Of a DNA stretch of 64,000 nt, positions 21,755 through 33,700 are shown one piece after another. This DNA is from Neoarius graeffei (Eukaryota > Chordata > Actinopteri > Siluriformes > Ariidae). The stretch covers positions 17,336,421-17,400,420 of the forward strand of contig NC_083572.1 in the NCBI RefSeq assembly GCF_027579695.1, read 5' to 3'. The position numbers and the translations under genes are program-made. How positions within the stretch are numbered: position 1 is the first letter of the stretch; each line of letters opens with the position of its first letter. Under the pieces are notes generated by a model. That model did not search any database, was not told where the DNA came from, and saw nothing but the letters and a program-made list of their open reading frames with translations.

Positions 21755-24700
21755 CTGGAAGTAGAAGGGTGATAAGCAGGACTGTGGAGTCGTCTGATTA
21801 CATAATGTATGAGAAGGAAAAATGCACAATGAAAACACAACATACATACCCTCGGGCTTTTCAATCTCTCCGAGTACAATGTATTGAGCTCCAATTATTG
21901 GGTCAAAAGGCTCAACAAATGTGGTCTGAATCGGCACGTGGTACTGCACTGATGCATGATGGGATGTGAGAATGGCTTTGGACTCTTCTGGAAGATAATT
22001 TGTAAGCCTAGGGATAGAACATTCAAACACGCACAATAGAACACTGTCAAGCTTTAAATAGTGGGAGAGAAATAATATCTTATGATGATTTACACGGAGG
22101 TACGGTATTATCAGCATTCTCACAGCTGGATATTTCATTCGAACAAACATCATTAAAAGTCCCCAGATTTATTGGAGTTGGTGGAAATCAGAACAAGAAA
22201 GTCCATTTATATATCTGGTCCTGGATCACCCTCTGGCCTGTACATTTTAGTGTTTTCCCTGCTCTCATATACTCACTTCAAGGTCAGGAAGGGCTGTGAA
22301 TTAGCTGAATCAGGTGTGCTAGACCAGGGAGATATATATATATATCACAGTGAAATTCCTCCTCTGCATTTAACCCATCTGAAGCCGTGAACACACACAT
22401 ACCCAGAGCAGTGGGAAGCTATGCTACAGCACCCAGGGAGCAGTTGGGGGTGAGGTGCCTTGCCAAACCTTCATGTCTTTGTACTGTGGGGGAAACCGGA
22501 GCACCCAGAAGAAACCCACGCAGTCACAGGGAAAACATGCAAACTCCACACAGAAAGGCCCCCGTCGGCCGCTGGGCTCGAACCCAGAACCTTCTTGCTG
22601 TTTGGCGACAGTGCTAACCACTACACCACCATGCCGCCCACTGTGTAACGTTCCTTATACGATATGGACACATCCACACACAAACTCGCACCAAAAAAAA
22701 AAAAAAACCCACAAGTTAATCAAAAGAATTTGAATTTTGAATTTTAATTTTTGACAACATGCGTCTAGTCAGCTGGAAAAGACTGGGAGTAAAATATCAG
22801 GAACTATTATTATACATACAGGACACTTTTTCAATGGAATAAAAACGTGTTCTATTCCTTTCTAGCAGGTTTCATTCATTTGGTTCGATAGCATGCAATA
22901 TTGTTAGCATATCGCTTATCCTACGTGCATTATGTCACTCTACCAGTGGAGAATGAGCGTTGACTATGGTTTACGATATTGCATGGATGTCAAGACAACA
23001 TGACGTCACACGTTGGAGACGTAAAACTTCGGCACTAGTGAGCGACTGTGACAATTTGTAAACAAACATGGCCGCCAGGTTTGCTTCGTTAAATACGGAA
23101 AATTTTGAGAGAATTTTGAAAGAGAAAGGTGCGGTGAACACCAGAAAGGAATGTGTATGCATAATAATAATGGCTGCCTTTTTTTTTGTGGCATACCAGA
23201 TATATTCCATTCAGCTAGCATGATATTGATCTCGTCTTCGACTCGTTAAACATCATGCTAGCTGAATGGAATATACAGTTAGGTCCATATATATTTGTAC
23301 ACTGACACAAATTTTCTTTTTTTACCTGTTTACTGAAACATATTCAAGTTATAACTATATAATGGACATGGACATAAAGTCCAGACTTTCAGCTTTCATT
23401 TGAGGGTATCCACATTAAAATTGGATGAAGGGTTTAGGAGTTTCAGCTCCTTAACATGTGCCACTCTGTTTTTAAAGGGACCAAAAGTAATTGGACAATT
23501 GACTCAAAGGCTATTTCATGGGCAGGTGTGGGCAATTCCTTCGTTATGTCATTCTTAATTAAGCAGATAAAAGGCCTGGAGTTGATTTGAGGTGTGGTGC
23601 TTGCATTTGGAAGATTTTGCTGTGAAGAAAACATGCGGTCAAAGGAGCTCTCCATGCAGGTGAAACAAGCCATCCTTAAGTTGCGAAAAGAGAAAAAACC
23701 CATCCAAGAAATTGCTACAATATTAGGAGTGGCAAAATCTACAGTTTGGCACATCCTGAGAAAGAAAGAAAGCACTGGTGAACTCATCAATGCAAAAAGA
23801 CCTGGATGCCCACAGAAGACAACAGTGGTGGATGATCGCAGAATAATTTCCATGGTGAAGAGAAACCCCTTCACAACAGCCAACCAAGTGAACAACACTC
23901 TCTAGGAGGTAGGTGTATCAATATCCAAATCTACCATAAAGAGAAGACTGCATGAAAGTAAATACAGAGGGTTCACTGCACGGTGCAAGCCACTTATAAG
24001 CCTCAAGAATAAAAAGGCTAGATTGGACTTTGCTAAAAAACATCTAAAAAAGCCAGCACAGTTCTGGAAGAACATTCTTTGGACAGATGAAACAAAGATC
24101 AACCTCTACCAGAATGATGGAAAGAAAAAAGTATGGTGAAGGCGTGGTACAGCTCATGATCCAAAGCATACCACATCATCTGTAAAACACGGCGGAGGCA
24201 GTGTGATGGCTTGGGCATGCATGGCTGCCAGTGGCACTGGGTCACTAGTGTTTATTTATGATGTGACACAGGACAGAAGCAGCCGGATGAATTCTGAGGT
24301 ATTCAGAGACATACTGTGTGCTCAAATCCAGCCAAATGCAGCCAAACTGATTGGTCGGCGTTTCATAATACAGATGGACAATGACCCAAAACATAAAGCC
24401 AAAGCAACCCAGGAGTTTATTAAAGCAAAGAAGTGGAATATTCTTGAATGGCCAAGTCAGTCACCTGATCTCAACCCAATTGAGCATGCATTTCACTTGT
24501 TAAAGACTAAACTTCAGACAGAAAGGCCCACGAACAAACAGCAACTGAAAACCGCTGCAGTAAAGACCTGGCAGAGCATTAAAAAGGAGGAAACACAGCG
24601 TCTGGTGATGTCCATGAGCTCAAGACTTCAGGCAGTCATTGCCAACAAAGGGTTTTCAACCAAGTATTAGAAATGAACATTTTATTTACAATTATTTAAT

Positions 24701-27700
24701 TTGTCCAATTACTTTTGAGCCCCTGAAATGAAGGGATTGTGTTTAAAAAATGCTTTAGTTCCTCACATTTTTATGCAATCATTTTGTTTAACCCACTGAA
24801 TTAAAGCTGAAAGTCTGAACTTCAACTGCATCTGAATTGTTTTGTTCAAAATTCATTGTGGTAATGTACAGAACCAAAATTAGAAAAATGTTGTCTCTGT
24901 CCAAATATTTATGGACCTAACTGTATCTGATAGACCACTCAAAGCCAGCCAATATTATTTAAATATGTCACCTGTGATGTATTTCGTATGAAAAATATGA
25001 GTTTTTCAACACAAGAAGATAAACTTCATATCTTCAAGCCAGTGTGTGATGTTCTTTTTATTATACAGAAACATTCAGAAACAAAAGGTACCCAAATTTA
25101 TCAAAACAATTCATCGATTTCCTCACGAGTGACATATGGAGATTGATGTCACAGTTTTGGTTCTCCATGTCCCGGATGTAACTTGTCTGAAAAATACGAG
25201 TGGCGTATTTCCCAGTAAAACACTAGTGGCCATATAATATCATTGATTAATATCAGCTGGATACCTTCTTGTGTATGCTCACATGCATGCTGAGACCTTC
25301 CACAAAGTCAGGAAGTTTTAGATTTTTAGAGTCCAAGCGTTCGTTTTCCAGCATAAAATTAAATGTTACAGAAAAAAAAAGTTTGTATCTGAGCAGCATA
25401 TTACATAAGATACGACTTTTCAGATTAAAAAAGAAATCATAATGAAGGCTACTGGGTTTTGCTGCAAAATTAAGAAGCGAGTGTGAGAGTCAAAGTGTCC
25501 AGAAGAACTGGGGCTGGTTCTGCAAGATGCTCAGTAAAACCAACAGCTCATTTCCTTATCAAACTGCACTCACTGTACCTCAGACTACAATTTTTTATTT
25601 TTTAAAGCAAAGGGTTGTCTCACACCAAATATTGACTTTTTTTCATTTATTATGGCTTACTGCTGTTCATAGTATTTTTTTTTTAATGTTGAAACTTGTG
25701 GGTGGCACGGTAGTGTAGTGGTTAGCGCTGTCGCCTCACAGCAAGAAGGTCCTGGGTTCGAGCCCTGGGGCCGGCGAGGGCCTTTCTGTGTGGAGTTTGC
25801 ATGTTGTCCGCGTGGGTTTCCTCCGGGTGCTCCGGTTTCCCCCACAGTCCAAAGACATGCAGGTTAGGTTAACTGGTGACTCTAAATTGACCGTAGGTGT
25901 GAGTGTGAATGGTTGTCTGTGTCTATGTGTCAGCCCTGTGATGACCTGGCGACTTGTCCAGGGTGTACCCCGCCTTTCGCCCGTAGTCAGCTGGGATAGG
26001 CTCCAGCTTGCCTGCGACCCTGTAGAAGGATAAAGCGGCTAGAGATGATGAGATGTTGAAACTTTTCATTATTTCAAAGCCATTTTTGGTCTACAGCATT
26101 TCTTTACATGTGCCTAAGACTTCTGCACAGTACTGTATCATCATCATCTTATTCCATACTCTTCTAGAGCTTCGGAGACCGTTTTCCTCCATTTGGACCT
26201 GTCAGCTGTCTTTCTTTTTGCCTCTTATGGAGTGAGGCCAGTCCACTTCCAGATGTTATCCATCCATGTTTGCCTTAATGCCTCTGGAGCGTCTGCCTTC
26301 AGCTCCTCCTTCTAGGACGTCTCTCTAGGGAATTATAGTCTCTGGAGATATGTCCATAGCAGCACAGCATCCTCATGATTATCATATTAAATATCACTGG
26401 TTTGGTGTTTATTTTTTCCAGGATGGTGCTATTTGTTATCCTTTCAGTGTAAGATGCCCTGAGGATTCTTCTGTATGTCCACATCTCAAATGCTGTCAAT
26501 TTCATTTCATCCGTGTCTCACGTCCATACACAGTACTGTATATTTCTATCAATTAGTGTGTGTGTGAGAGAGAGACTTTTTTTCTGGTCAGGCAGTGTAT
26601 AAAGATCTCCATCCATCCATTATGTGTAGCTGCTTATCCTGTTCTACAGAGTCATGGGCAAGCTGGAGCCTATCCCAACTGACAAGTCGCCAGGTTATCA
26701 CAGGGCTGATACATACAATTCACACTCACATTCACACCTACGATCAATTTAGAGCCACCAATTAGCCTAACCTGCATGTCTTTGAACTGTGGGGGGAAAA
26801 CGGTGCACCCGGAGGAAACCCACGCAGACACGGGGAGAACATGCTAACTCCACACAGAAAGGCCCTCGCCGACCGCTGGGCTCGAACCCAGGACCTTCTT
26901 GCTGTGAGGCAACAGTGCTAACTACTACACCACCCTGCATAAAGATCTGAAATTTGTTTAAATTATTTTGTATGAACATTGTATACCTCTACTGTAAAGA
27001 TATATAAGATTGTTTGTACATAGGGGCGGCGCAATAGATTAGATTACATTAGATTAGATAAAACTTTATTGATCCCTTTGGGAGGGTTCCCTCATGGAAA
27101 TTAAGATTCCAGCAGCATCATTACAGATAAACAGAGAAAAGAAATAGAGGAAAACTTCTAGATAAATTAAAATAAATAAAGTATTTACATATACAAATAT
27201 AAAAAGAATAAGATATGGGGAAGAGAGGAAGGGGGGAGGAAAAAAAGGGGGGGAAGGGGGGGGCGGCAGCGGCAGGAGAGATATTGCACATTGTCCAGTA
27301 TTGCTTATTGTTAGGCTAGGCTACTGCTCCTTCCCATCCTCTGTCCTCCTGTTACCCCTCCTCCCCCCCAGAGAGGAGTTGTACAGTCTGATGGTGTGAG
27401 GGACAAAGGAGTTTTTGAGTCTAAATAATTAGTTTTTCTTTTGTTTCAGACATGTAAAAGCTTTTTTACCTTTACCTGACATGTTTCGATGGTGTAACTT
27501 CCGTCTTCATCAGAGGGTGACCCTCTGATGAAGACGGAAGTTACACCGTCGAAACATGTCAGGTAAAGGTAAAAAAGCTTTTACATGTCTGAAACAAAAG
27601 AAAAACTAATTATTTTGATTTAAGAAGAAGACATAATGAACGTAATATATTTAGTTTTTGAGTCTGTTCGTCCTGCACTTGGGAAGGAGCATTCTGTCAC

Positions 27701-30700
27701 TGAACAGGCTCCTCTGGTTGCTGATGACGGTGTGCAGAGGGTGACTGGCATCATCCATGATGTTCAATAGTTTGTCCATAGACCTCTTCTCTGCCACCGT
27801 CACCAGAGAGTCCAGCTTCATGCCGACCACAGAGCCAGCCCACCTGATCAGTTTGTCCAGCCTGGATGTGTCCTTCTTGGATGTGCTGCCCCCCCAGCAC
27901 ACCATGGTGTAAAACACGACACTGGCGACCACAGACTGATAGAACATCCACAGGAGTTTCCTGCAGATGTTAAAGGACCGCAGCCTCCTAAGGAAGTATA
28001 GCCTGCTCTGTCCCTTCCTGTATAAATGTTTGGTGTTGCAAGTCCAGTCCAGCTTGCTGTCCAGCCACAGCCCGAGGTACTTGTAGAAGTCCATAGCCTC
28101 CACCTCGACCAGAACTGGTCGTGACCTTGGTCTGGACCTCCCAAAGTCAATGACCAGCTCCTTGGTCTTCGAGGTGTTGAGCTGCAGATGGTTCCTGTTG
28201 CACCACACAGCAAAGTCCCTCACCAAGCTCCTATACTCCTCCTCTCTGTCGTCACTGATACACCTAACGATGGCTGTGTCATCGGCAAACTTCTGAATGT
28301 GACACAGCTCCGAGTTGTAGCAGAAGTCCGCGGTGTACAGGGTGAAGAGAAGAGGGGCCAGCATCGTGCCCTGGGGTGCCCCGGTGCTGCTAATCACAGT
28401 GTCAGATGTGATGTCCTTCAGCCTGAAGTACTGCGGCCTGTCAGTGAGGTAGCTGGAGATCCAGGTGACCAGGCAGGAGTCCACTCGCATCCTGTTCAGT
28501 TTGTCCTGAAGCAATAAGGGCTGGATGGTGTTGAAGGCACTCGAGAAGTCCAAGAAGAGGATCCTCACTGTGCCATTTCCCTTATCCAGATGTGAGTGGG
28601 CTCGGTGTAGCAGGTAGAGGATGGCGTCTTCCACACCGACACCCTCCCGGTACGCAAACTGCAGACAGTCCTGGGCATGTTGTACCTGGGGTCTGAGGAG
28701 GCTGAGGAAGAGCCGCTCCAACGTCTTCATCAGATGTGAAGTGAGTGCCACCGGTCGGAAGTCGTTCAGCTTGCTGGGCCGATTCTTTTTGGGAATTGGA
28801 ACGATACATGATGTCTTCCAGAGGTTGGGCACTTTCCCCAGCTGCAGACTGAGGTTGAAGATGCGTTGGAGTGGTTCACCCAGTTCAGCAGCACAGGTCT
28901 TCAGTAGTCGGGGACACACCTTGTCCGGGGCTGCTGCTTTCCTGGGGTGAAGCTTCCTCAGTTGACCTCTGACCTGGTCTGCAGTAATACATGGAGGAGT
29001 CTGTGTTGAGGTGGGGGATGAGGGGGAGGAGGGGGCTGCTGTGATGACTGCAGGGAGGTGTGTTGAGGGAAGAAGGAGAGATGGCTGCAGTGAGGGAGAG
29101 GGTGGGGGGGACGTGGGCTGGTTGAACCGATTGAAGAAGTCATTCAACTCATTCGCCCTCTCCACTGTCCCCTCAACGACTCTGGTCTTTGTATTATGGC
29201 CTGTGATGGTTTTCACACCTTCCCAGACCTCCCTCATGCTGTTCTCTTTCAGCTTCTGCTCCACCTTTTTCCTGTAGCTGTCCTTAGCTTCCCTCACACA
29301 GCGTTTTACCTCCTGCTGTGCTGCTTTCATTGCCTCCCTATCCCTGCTCCTGAAGGTGGCCTTCTTCCTGTTGAGGACAGCTTTGACTTCCTGTGTTACC
29401 CATGGCTTGTTTTTAGGGTAACACCGTACAGTCTTAGCGGGGGAGACCACGTCTGCACAAAAGTTGAGGTAATCCGTCAGACAGTGTATTAGCCCCTCTA
29501 TGTCCTCACAGTGTGGGCTAAGCAGCACATCCCAGTCTGTGATGTCATAGCAGTCCCTGAGGGCATCTTCCATTTCAGGGGACCACCTCCTGATGGAGCT
29601 AGTTGTTGCAGGCTGCCTTTAAACCAGGGGGGTGTACTTCGGCTGTAGAAGAACCAGGTTGTGGTCAGACTTCCCTAGTGGGGGGAGGGGTGTGGCTCTG
29701 TATGCATCCCTCACATTAGCATACAGCAAGTCAATTGTCCTGTTGATGTAGTGGTTAGCACTGTCGCTTCACAGCAAGAAGGCCCTGGGTTTGAGCCCAG
29801 CGGCCGGCGAAGGCCTTTATGTGTGGAGTCTGCATGCTCTCCCCGTGTCCGTGTGGGTTTCCTCCGGGTGCTCCAGTTTCCCCGACAGTCCAAATACATG
29901 CAGGTTAGGTTAATTGGTGGCTCTAAATTGACCGTAGGTGTGAATGTGAGTGTGAATGGTTGTCTGTGTCTATGTGTTAACCCTGCGATGACCTGGGAAA
30001 TTGTCCAGGGTGTACCCCGCCTCTCGCCCATAGTCAGCTGGGATAGGCTCCAGCTTGCCTGCGACCCTGTAGAACAAGATAAGCGGCTACAGATAATGGA
30101 TGGATGGATGGATGGCATTGTATACCTGTAGTGTAAAGATACATAAGATTGTTTGTATATGGGGACGGCACAGTGATGTAGTGGTTAGCACTGTCGCCTC
30201 ACAGCAAGAAGGTCCTGGGTTCGAGTCCAGTGGCCGGCGAGGGCCTTTATGTGTGGAGTCTGCATGTTCTCCCTGTGTCCGTGTGGGTTTCCTCCGGGCG
30301 CTCCAGTTTCCCTGACAGTCCAAAGGCATGCACGTTAGGTTAATTGCTGGCTCTAAATCAGGGGTCACCAAACTTTTTTTCTCTGGGGGCCACATTGTTG
30401 TTCCTGACTGTGATGGGGGGCCGGGGTTGGGTCAGCTATATAACATAGAATTGTATGACCCAGACAAACATGACCACCAGCAGGCCTCATTGGGTAGTAG
30501 AGATTACTAGGCTGGCACAGCCATCCCCACTACTATATCCCCACTACTATATCAACACTACTATATCAACACTTGATTCCTGGCACATATTTGTTTATCT
30601 TTACTAGTGGTTTGCAAAAGTACAACCCCGATTCCAAAAAAGTTGGGACAAAGTACAAATTGTAAATAAAAACTGAATGCAATGATGTGGAAGTTTCAAA

Positions 30701-33700
30701 ATTCCATATTTTATTCAGAATAGAACATATATGACATATCAAATGTTTAAACTGAGAAAATGTATCATTTAAAGAGAAAAATTAGGTGATTTTTAAATTT
30801 CATGACAACAACACATCTCAAAAAAGTTGGGACAAGGCCATGTTTACCACTGTGAGACATCCCCTTTTCTCTTTACAACAGTCTGTCAACGTCTGGGGAC
30901 TGAGGAGACAAGTTGCTCAAGTTTAGGGATAGGAATGTTAACCCATTCTTGTCTAATGTAGGATTCTAGTTGCTCAACTGTCTTAGGTCTTTTTTGTCGT
31001 ATCTTCCATTTTATGATGCGCCAAATGTTTTCTATGGGTGAAAGATCTGGACTGCAGGCTGGCCAGTTCAGTACCCGGACCCTTCTTCTACGCAGCCATG
31101 ATGCTGTAATTGATGCAGTATGTGGTTTGGCATTGTCATGTTGGAAAATGCAAGGTCTTCCCTGAAAGAGACGTCGTCTGAATAAGAGCATATGTTGCTC
31201 TAGAACCTGGATATACCTTTCAGCATTGATGGTGTCTTTCCAGATGTGTAAGCTGCCCATGCCACACGCACTAACGCAACCCCATACCATCAGAGATGCA
31301 GGCTTCTGAACTGAGCGCTGATAACAACTTGGGTCGTCCTTCTCCTCTTTAGTCCAAATGACACGGCGTCCCTGATTTCCATAAAGAACTTCAAATTTTG
31401 ATTCATCTGACCACAGAACAGTTTTCCACTTTGCCACAGTCCATTTTAAATGAGCCTTGGCCCAGAGAAGACATCTGCACTTCTGGATCATGTTTAGATA
31501 TGGCTTCTTCTTTGAACTATAGAGTTTTAGCTGGCAACGGCGGATGGCACGGTGAATTGTGTTCACAGATAATGTTCTCTGGAAATATTCCTGAGCCCAT
31601 TTTGTGATTTCCAATACAGAAGCATGCCTGTATGTGATGCAGTGCCGTCTAAGGGCCCGAAGATCACGGGCACCCAGTATGGTTTTCCGGCCTTGACCCT
31701 TACGCACAGAGATTCTTCCAGATTCTCTGAATCTTTTGATGATATTATGCACTGTAGATGATGATATGTTCAAACTCTGCAATTTTACACTGTCGAACTC
31801 CTTTCTGATATTGCGCCACTATTTGTCGGCGCAGAATTAGGGGGATTGGTGATCCTCTTCCCATCTTTACTTCTGAGAGCCGCTGCCACTCCAAGATGCT
31901 CTTTTGAATAAGTCCAGTCATGTTAATGACCTATTGCCAATTGACCTACTGAGTTGCAATTTGGTCCTCCAGCTGTTCCTTTTTTGTACCTTTAACTTTT
32001 CCAGCCTCTTATTGCCCCTGTCCCAACTTTTTTGAGATGTGTTGCTGTCATGAAATTTAAAATGAGCCAATATTTGACATGAAATTTCAAAATGTCTCAC
32101 TTTCGACATTTGATATGTTGTCTATGTTCTATTGTGAATACAATATCAGTTTTTTGAGATTTGTAAATTATTGCATTCCGTTTTTATTTACAATTTGTAC
32201 TTTGTCCCAACTTTTTTGGAATCGGGGTTGTAGTAATCGAGTCTTCACACTGTTTTAATTTGAAATACCACAGATATTCCATTTATTTATTTTCTAATAA
32301 AAATAACATCAAAGCTGTCAAGGTAAGAAACATCTGCCTTATTTGAGGTGATTGATACTGGCAAAGGTGAGTGAAAAATTATAAATTGTAGGTAGGCCTG
32401 TTGATATTATTAATAATAATAATAATAATAATAATAATTGTGTGCAGCACTTCATAAAGGTCAAATAAATAGGCCTATAAAATAAATACATTTAAAAAAA
32501 AAGTGAAATTATAATATGAGCAATAGATCACAGCAGTTGTGCTGTGTCCTGCACGTTAGAGCCCTGCACTCCCGCGGGAGTCAAGCGGGACCCAACACAA
32601 AGCAGTGCAGCGCGGGACAAATTTTGAAAGCTCATTGCGGGCGCGGGCGGGAGTGCACAATGCGGGAGAGGTGATAAGCTGCAGTCCCGCTAACTTAAAA
32701 CGTGTTTAAAATAAAATGTTTAAATTATTAATTTATGTCTATCATATATAATTTGTGCTGGATATTTTATTTGGCATTAATAAAAACATTTTAAGATGCC
32801 TAAATTTGCAGATGTGGTCTAATCTCGCGTACGTTTCCGATTCCTTTCCGCTCTTCCGTGTTTGAGATCTCCGATCATGGCAGAAGAGCAGAGCTCCTCT
32901 AGTGAAGCTCACAGCGCTTCAGAAGTAAGTGCTGCTTTAAAAAGAGGTACATTTACCGTTAAAAAGTCAAGAGTCCTGAAATCAGACATTTGGAAGTCGT
33001 TCTCACTCGTGTACGACGCAGAGGGAAATCAGCTGCCCTTTGCTTGTTGTGATAAGTGCCAAAAGGTTCTGAACTTCAAACTTGCATCGTACCATATTGG
33101 TTTAATGCTAACTTGGTTGGTTGTTTGGGAAACGCACCCCTGAACGTGAGCTGTAGATATTTATGCTCAAATCCACTCAAAGTAGGGGGCGGGGCACCAT
33201 CACGCTGTGTCTTTAAATTATATTAATTTCTTATAGGCCTACTTGTATTTCCTAGAATGTAAATGTGAGGAGTGACATAAGCTATGTGCAATGTACAATA
33301 TTCTTAATATCCACTGTAGATTTTGGTAGGTGTGTTGGGTATCTCTGTAAAGCCTCAGCTGCGCATGCCACCTGGCAACGCGTACCCTCGCTACATGCGC
33401 TAGGTGAAGGATCGGTCAGTGGAGAGCTCAGCTAAGCTCAGCATGTTTAATTCCCCAAGCCAATGACAAGAACTTTCGTGAGAAATAATGCGAACATCTG
33501 CATCATGCGGGATTTGCGGGCGGGAGCGGGACAAAATATGGCAGGCGCGGGCGGGAGCGGGACTGAAAATCATAATTCTTTGTGGGAGCGGGACTGCACA
33601 ATGCGGGAGCGGGCGGGAGCGGGACTGAAAATTCTGTCCCGCGCAGACCTCTACTGCACGTCATTGCTCTCATCCATGGCCAAAGCAAAAAACTTGAATT

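Larger units (their letters stand above)
27017..29743 (-). mobile_element. L2/CR1-clade LINE, 5' truncated
   Basis: Minus-strand element. Its 3' end has the tail motif TCTAATCTAATC near 27036-27060 and its 5' end is cut at the SINE junction near 29744. It retains the end of the endonuclease domain (GKSDHN near 29665), a full reverse transcriptase and the C-terminal region. A palindromic insertion at 27423-27652 splits the last coding segment. Confidence 0.85.

Noticed and set aside
28188-28950. Plus-strand frames opposite the L2 ORF
   Set aside because: Shadows of the 1.9-kb L2 reverse-transcriptase frame, which carries all the family motifs.
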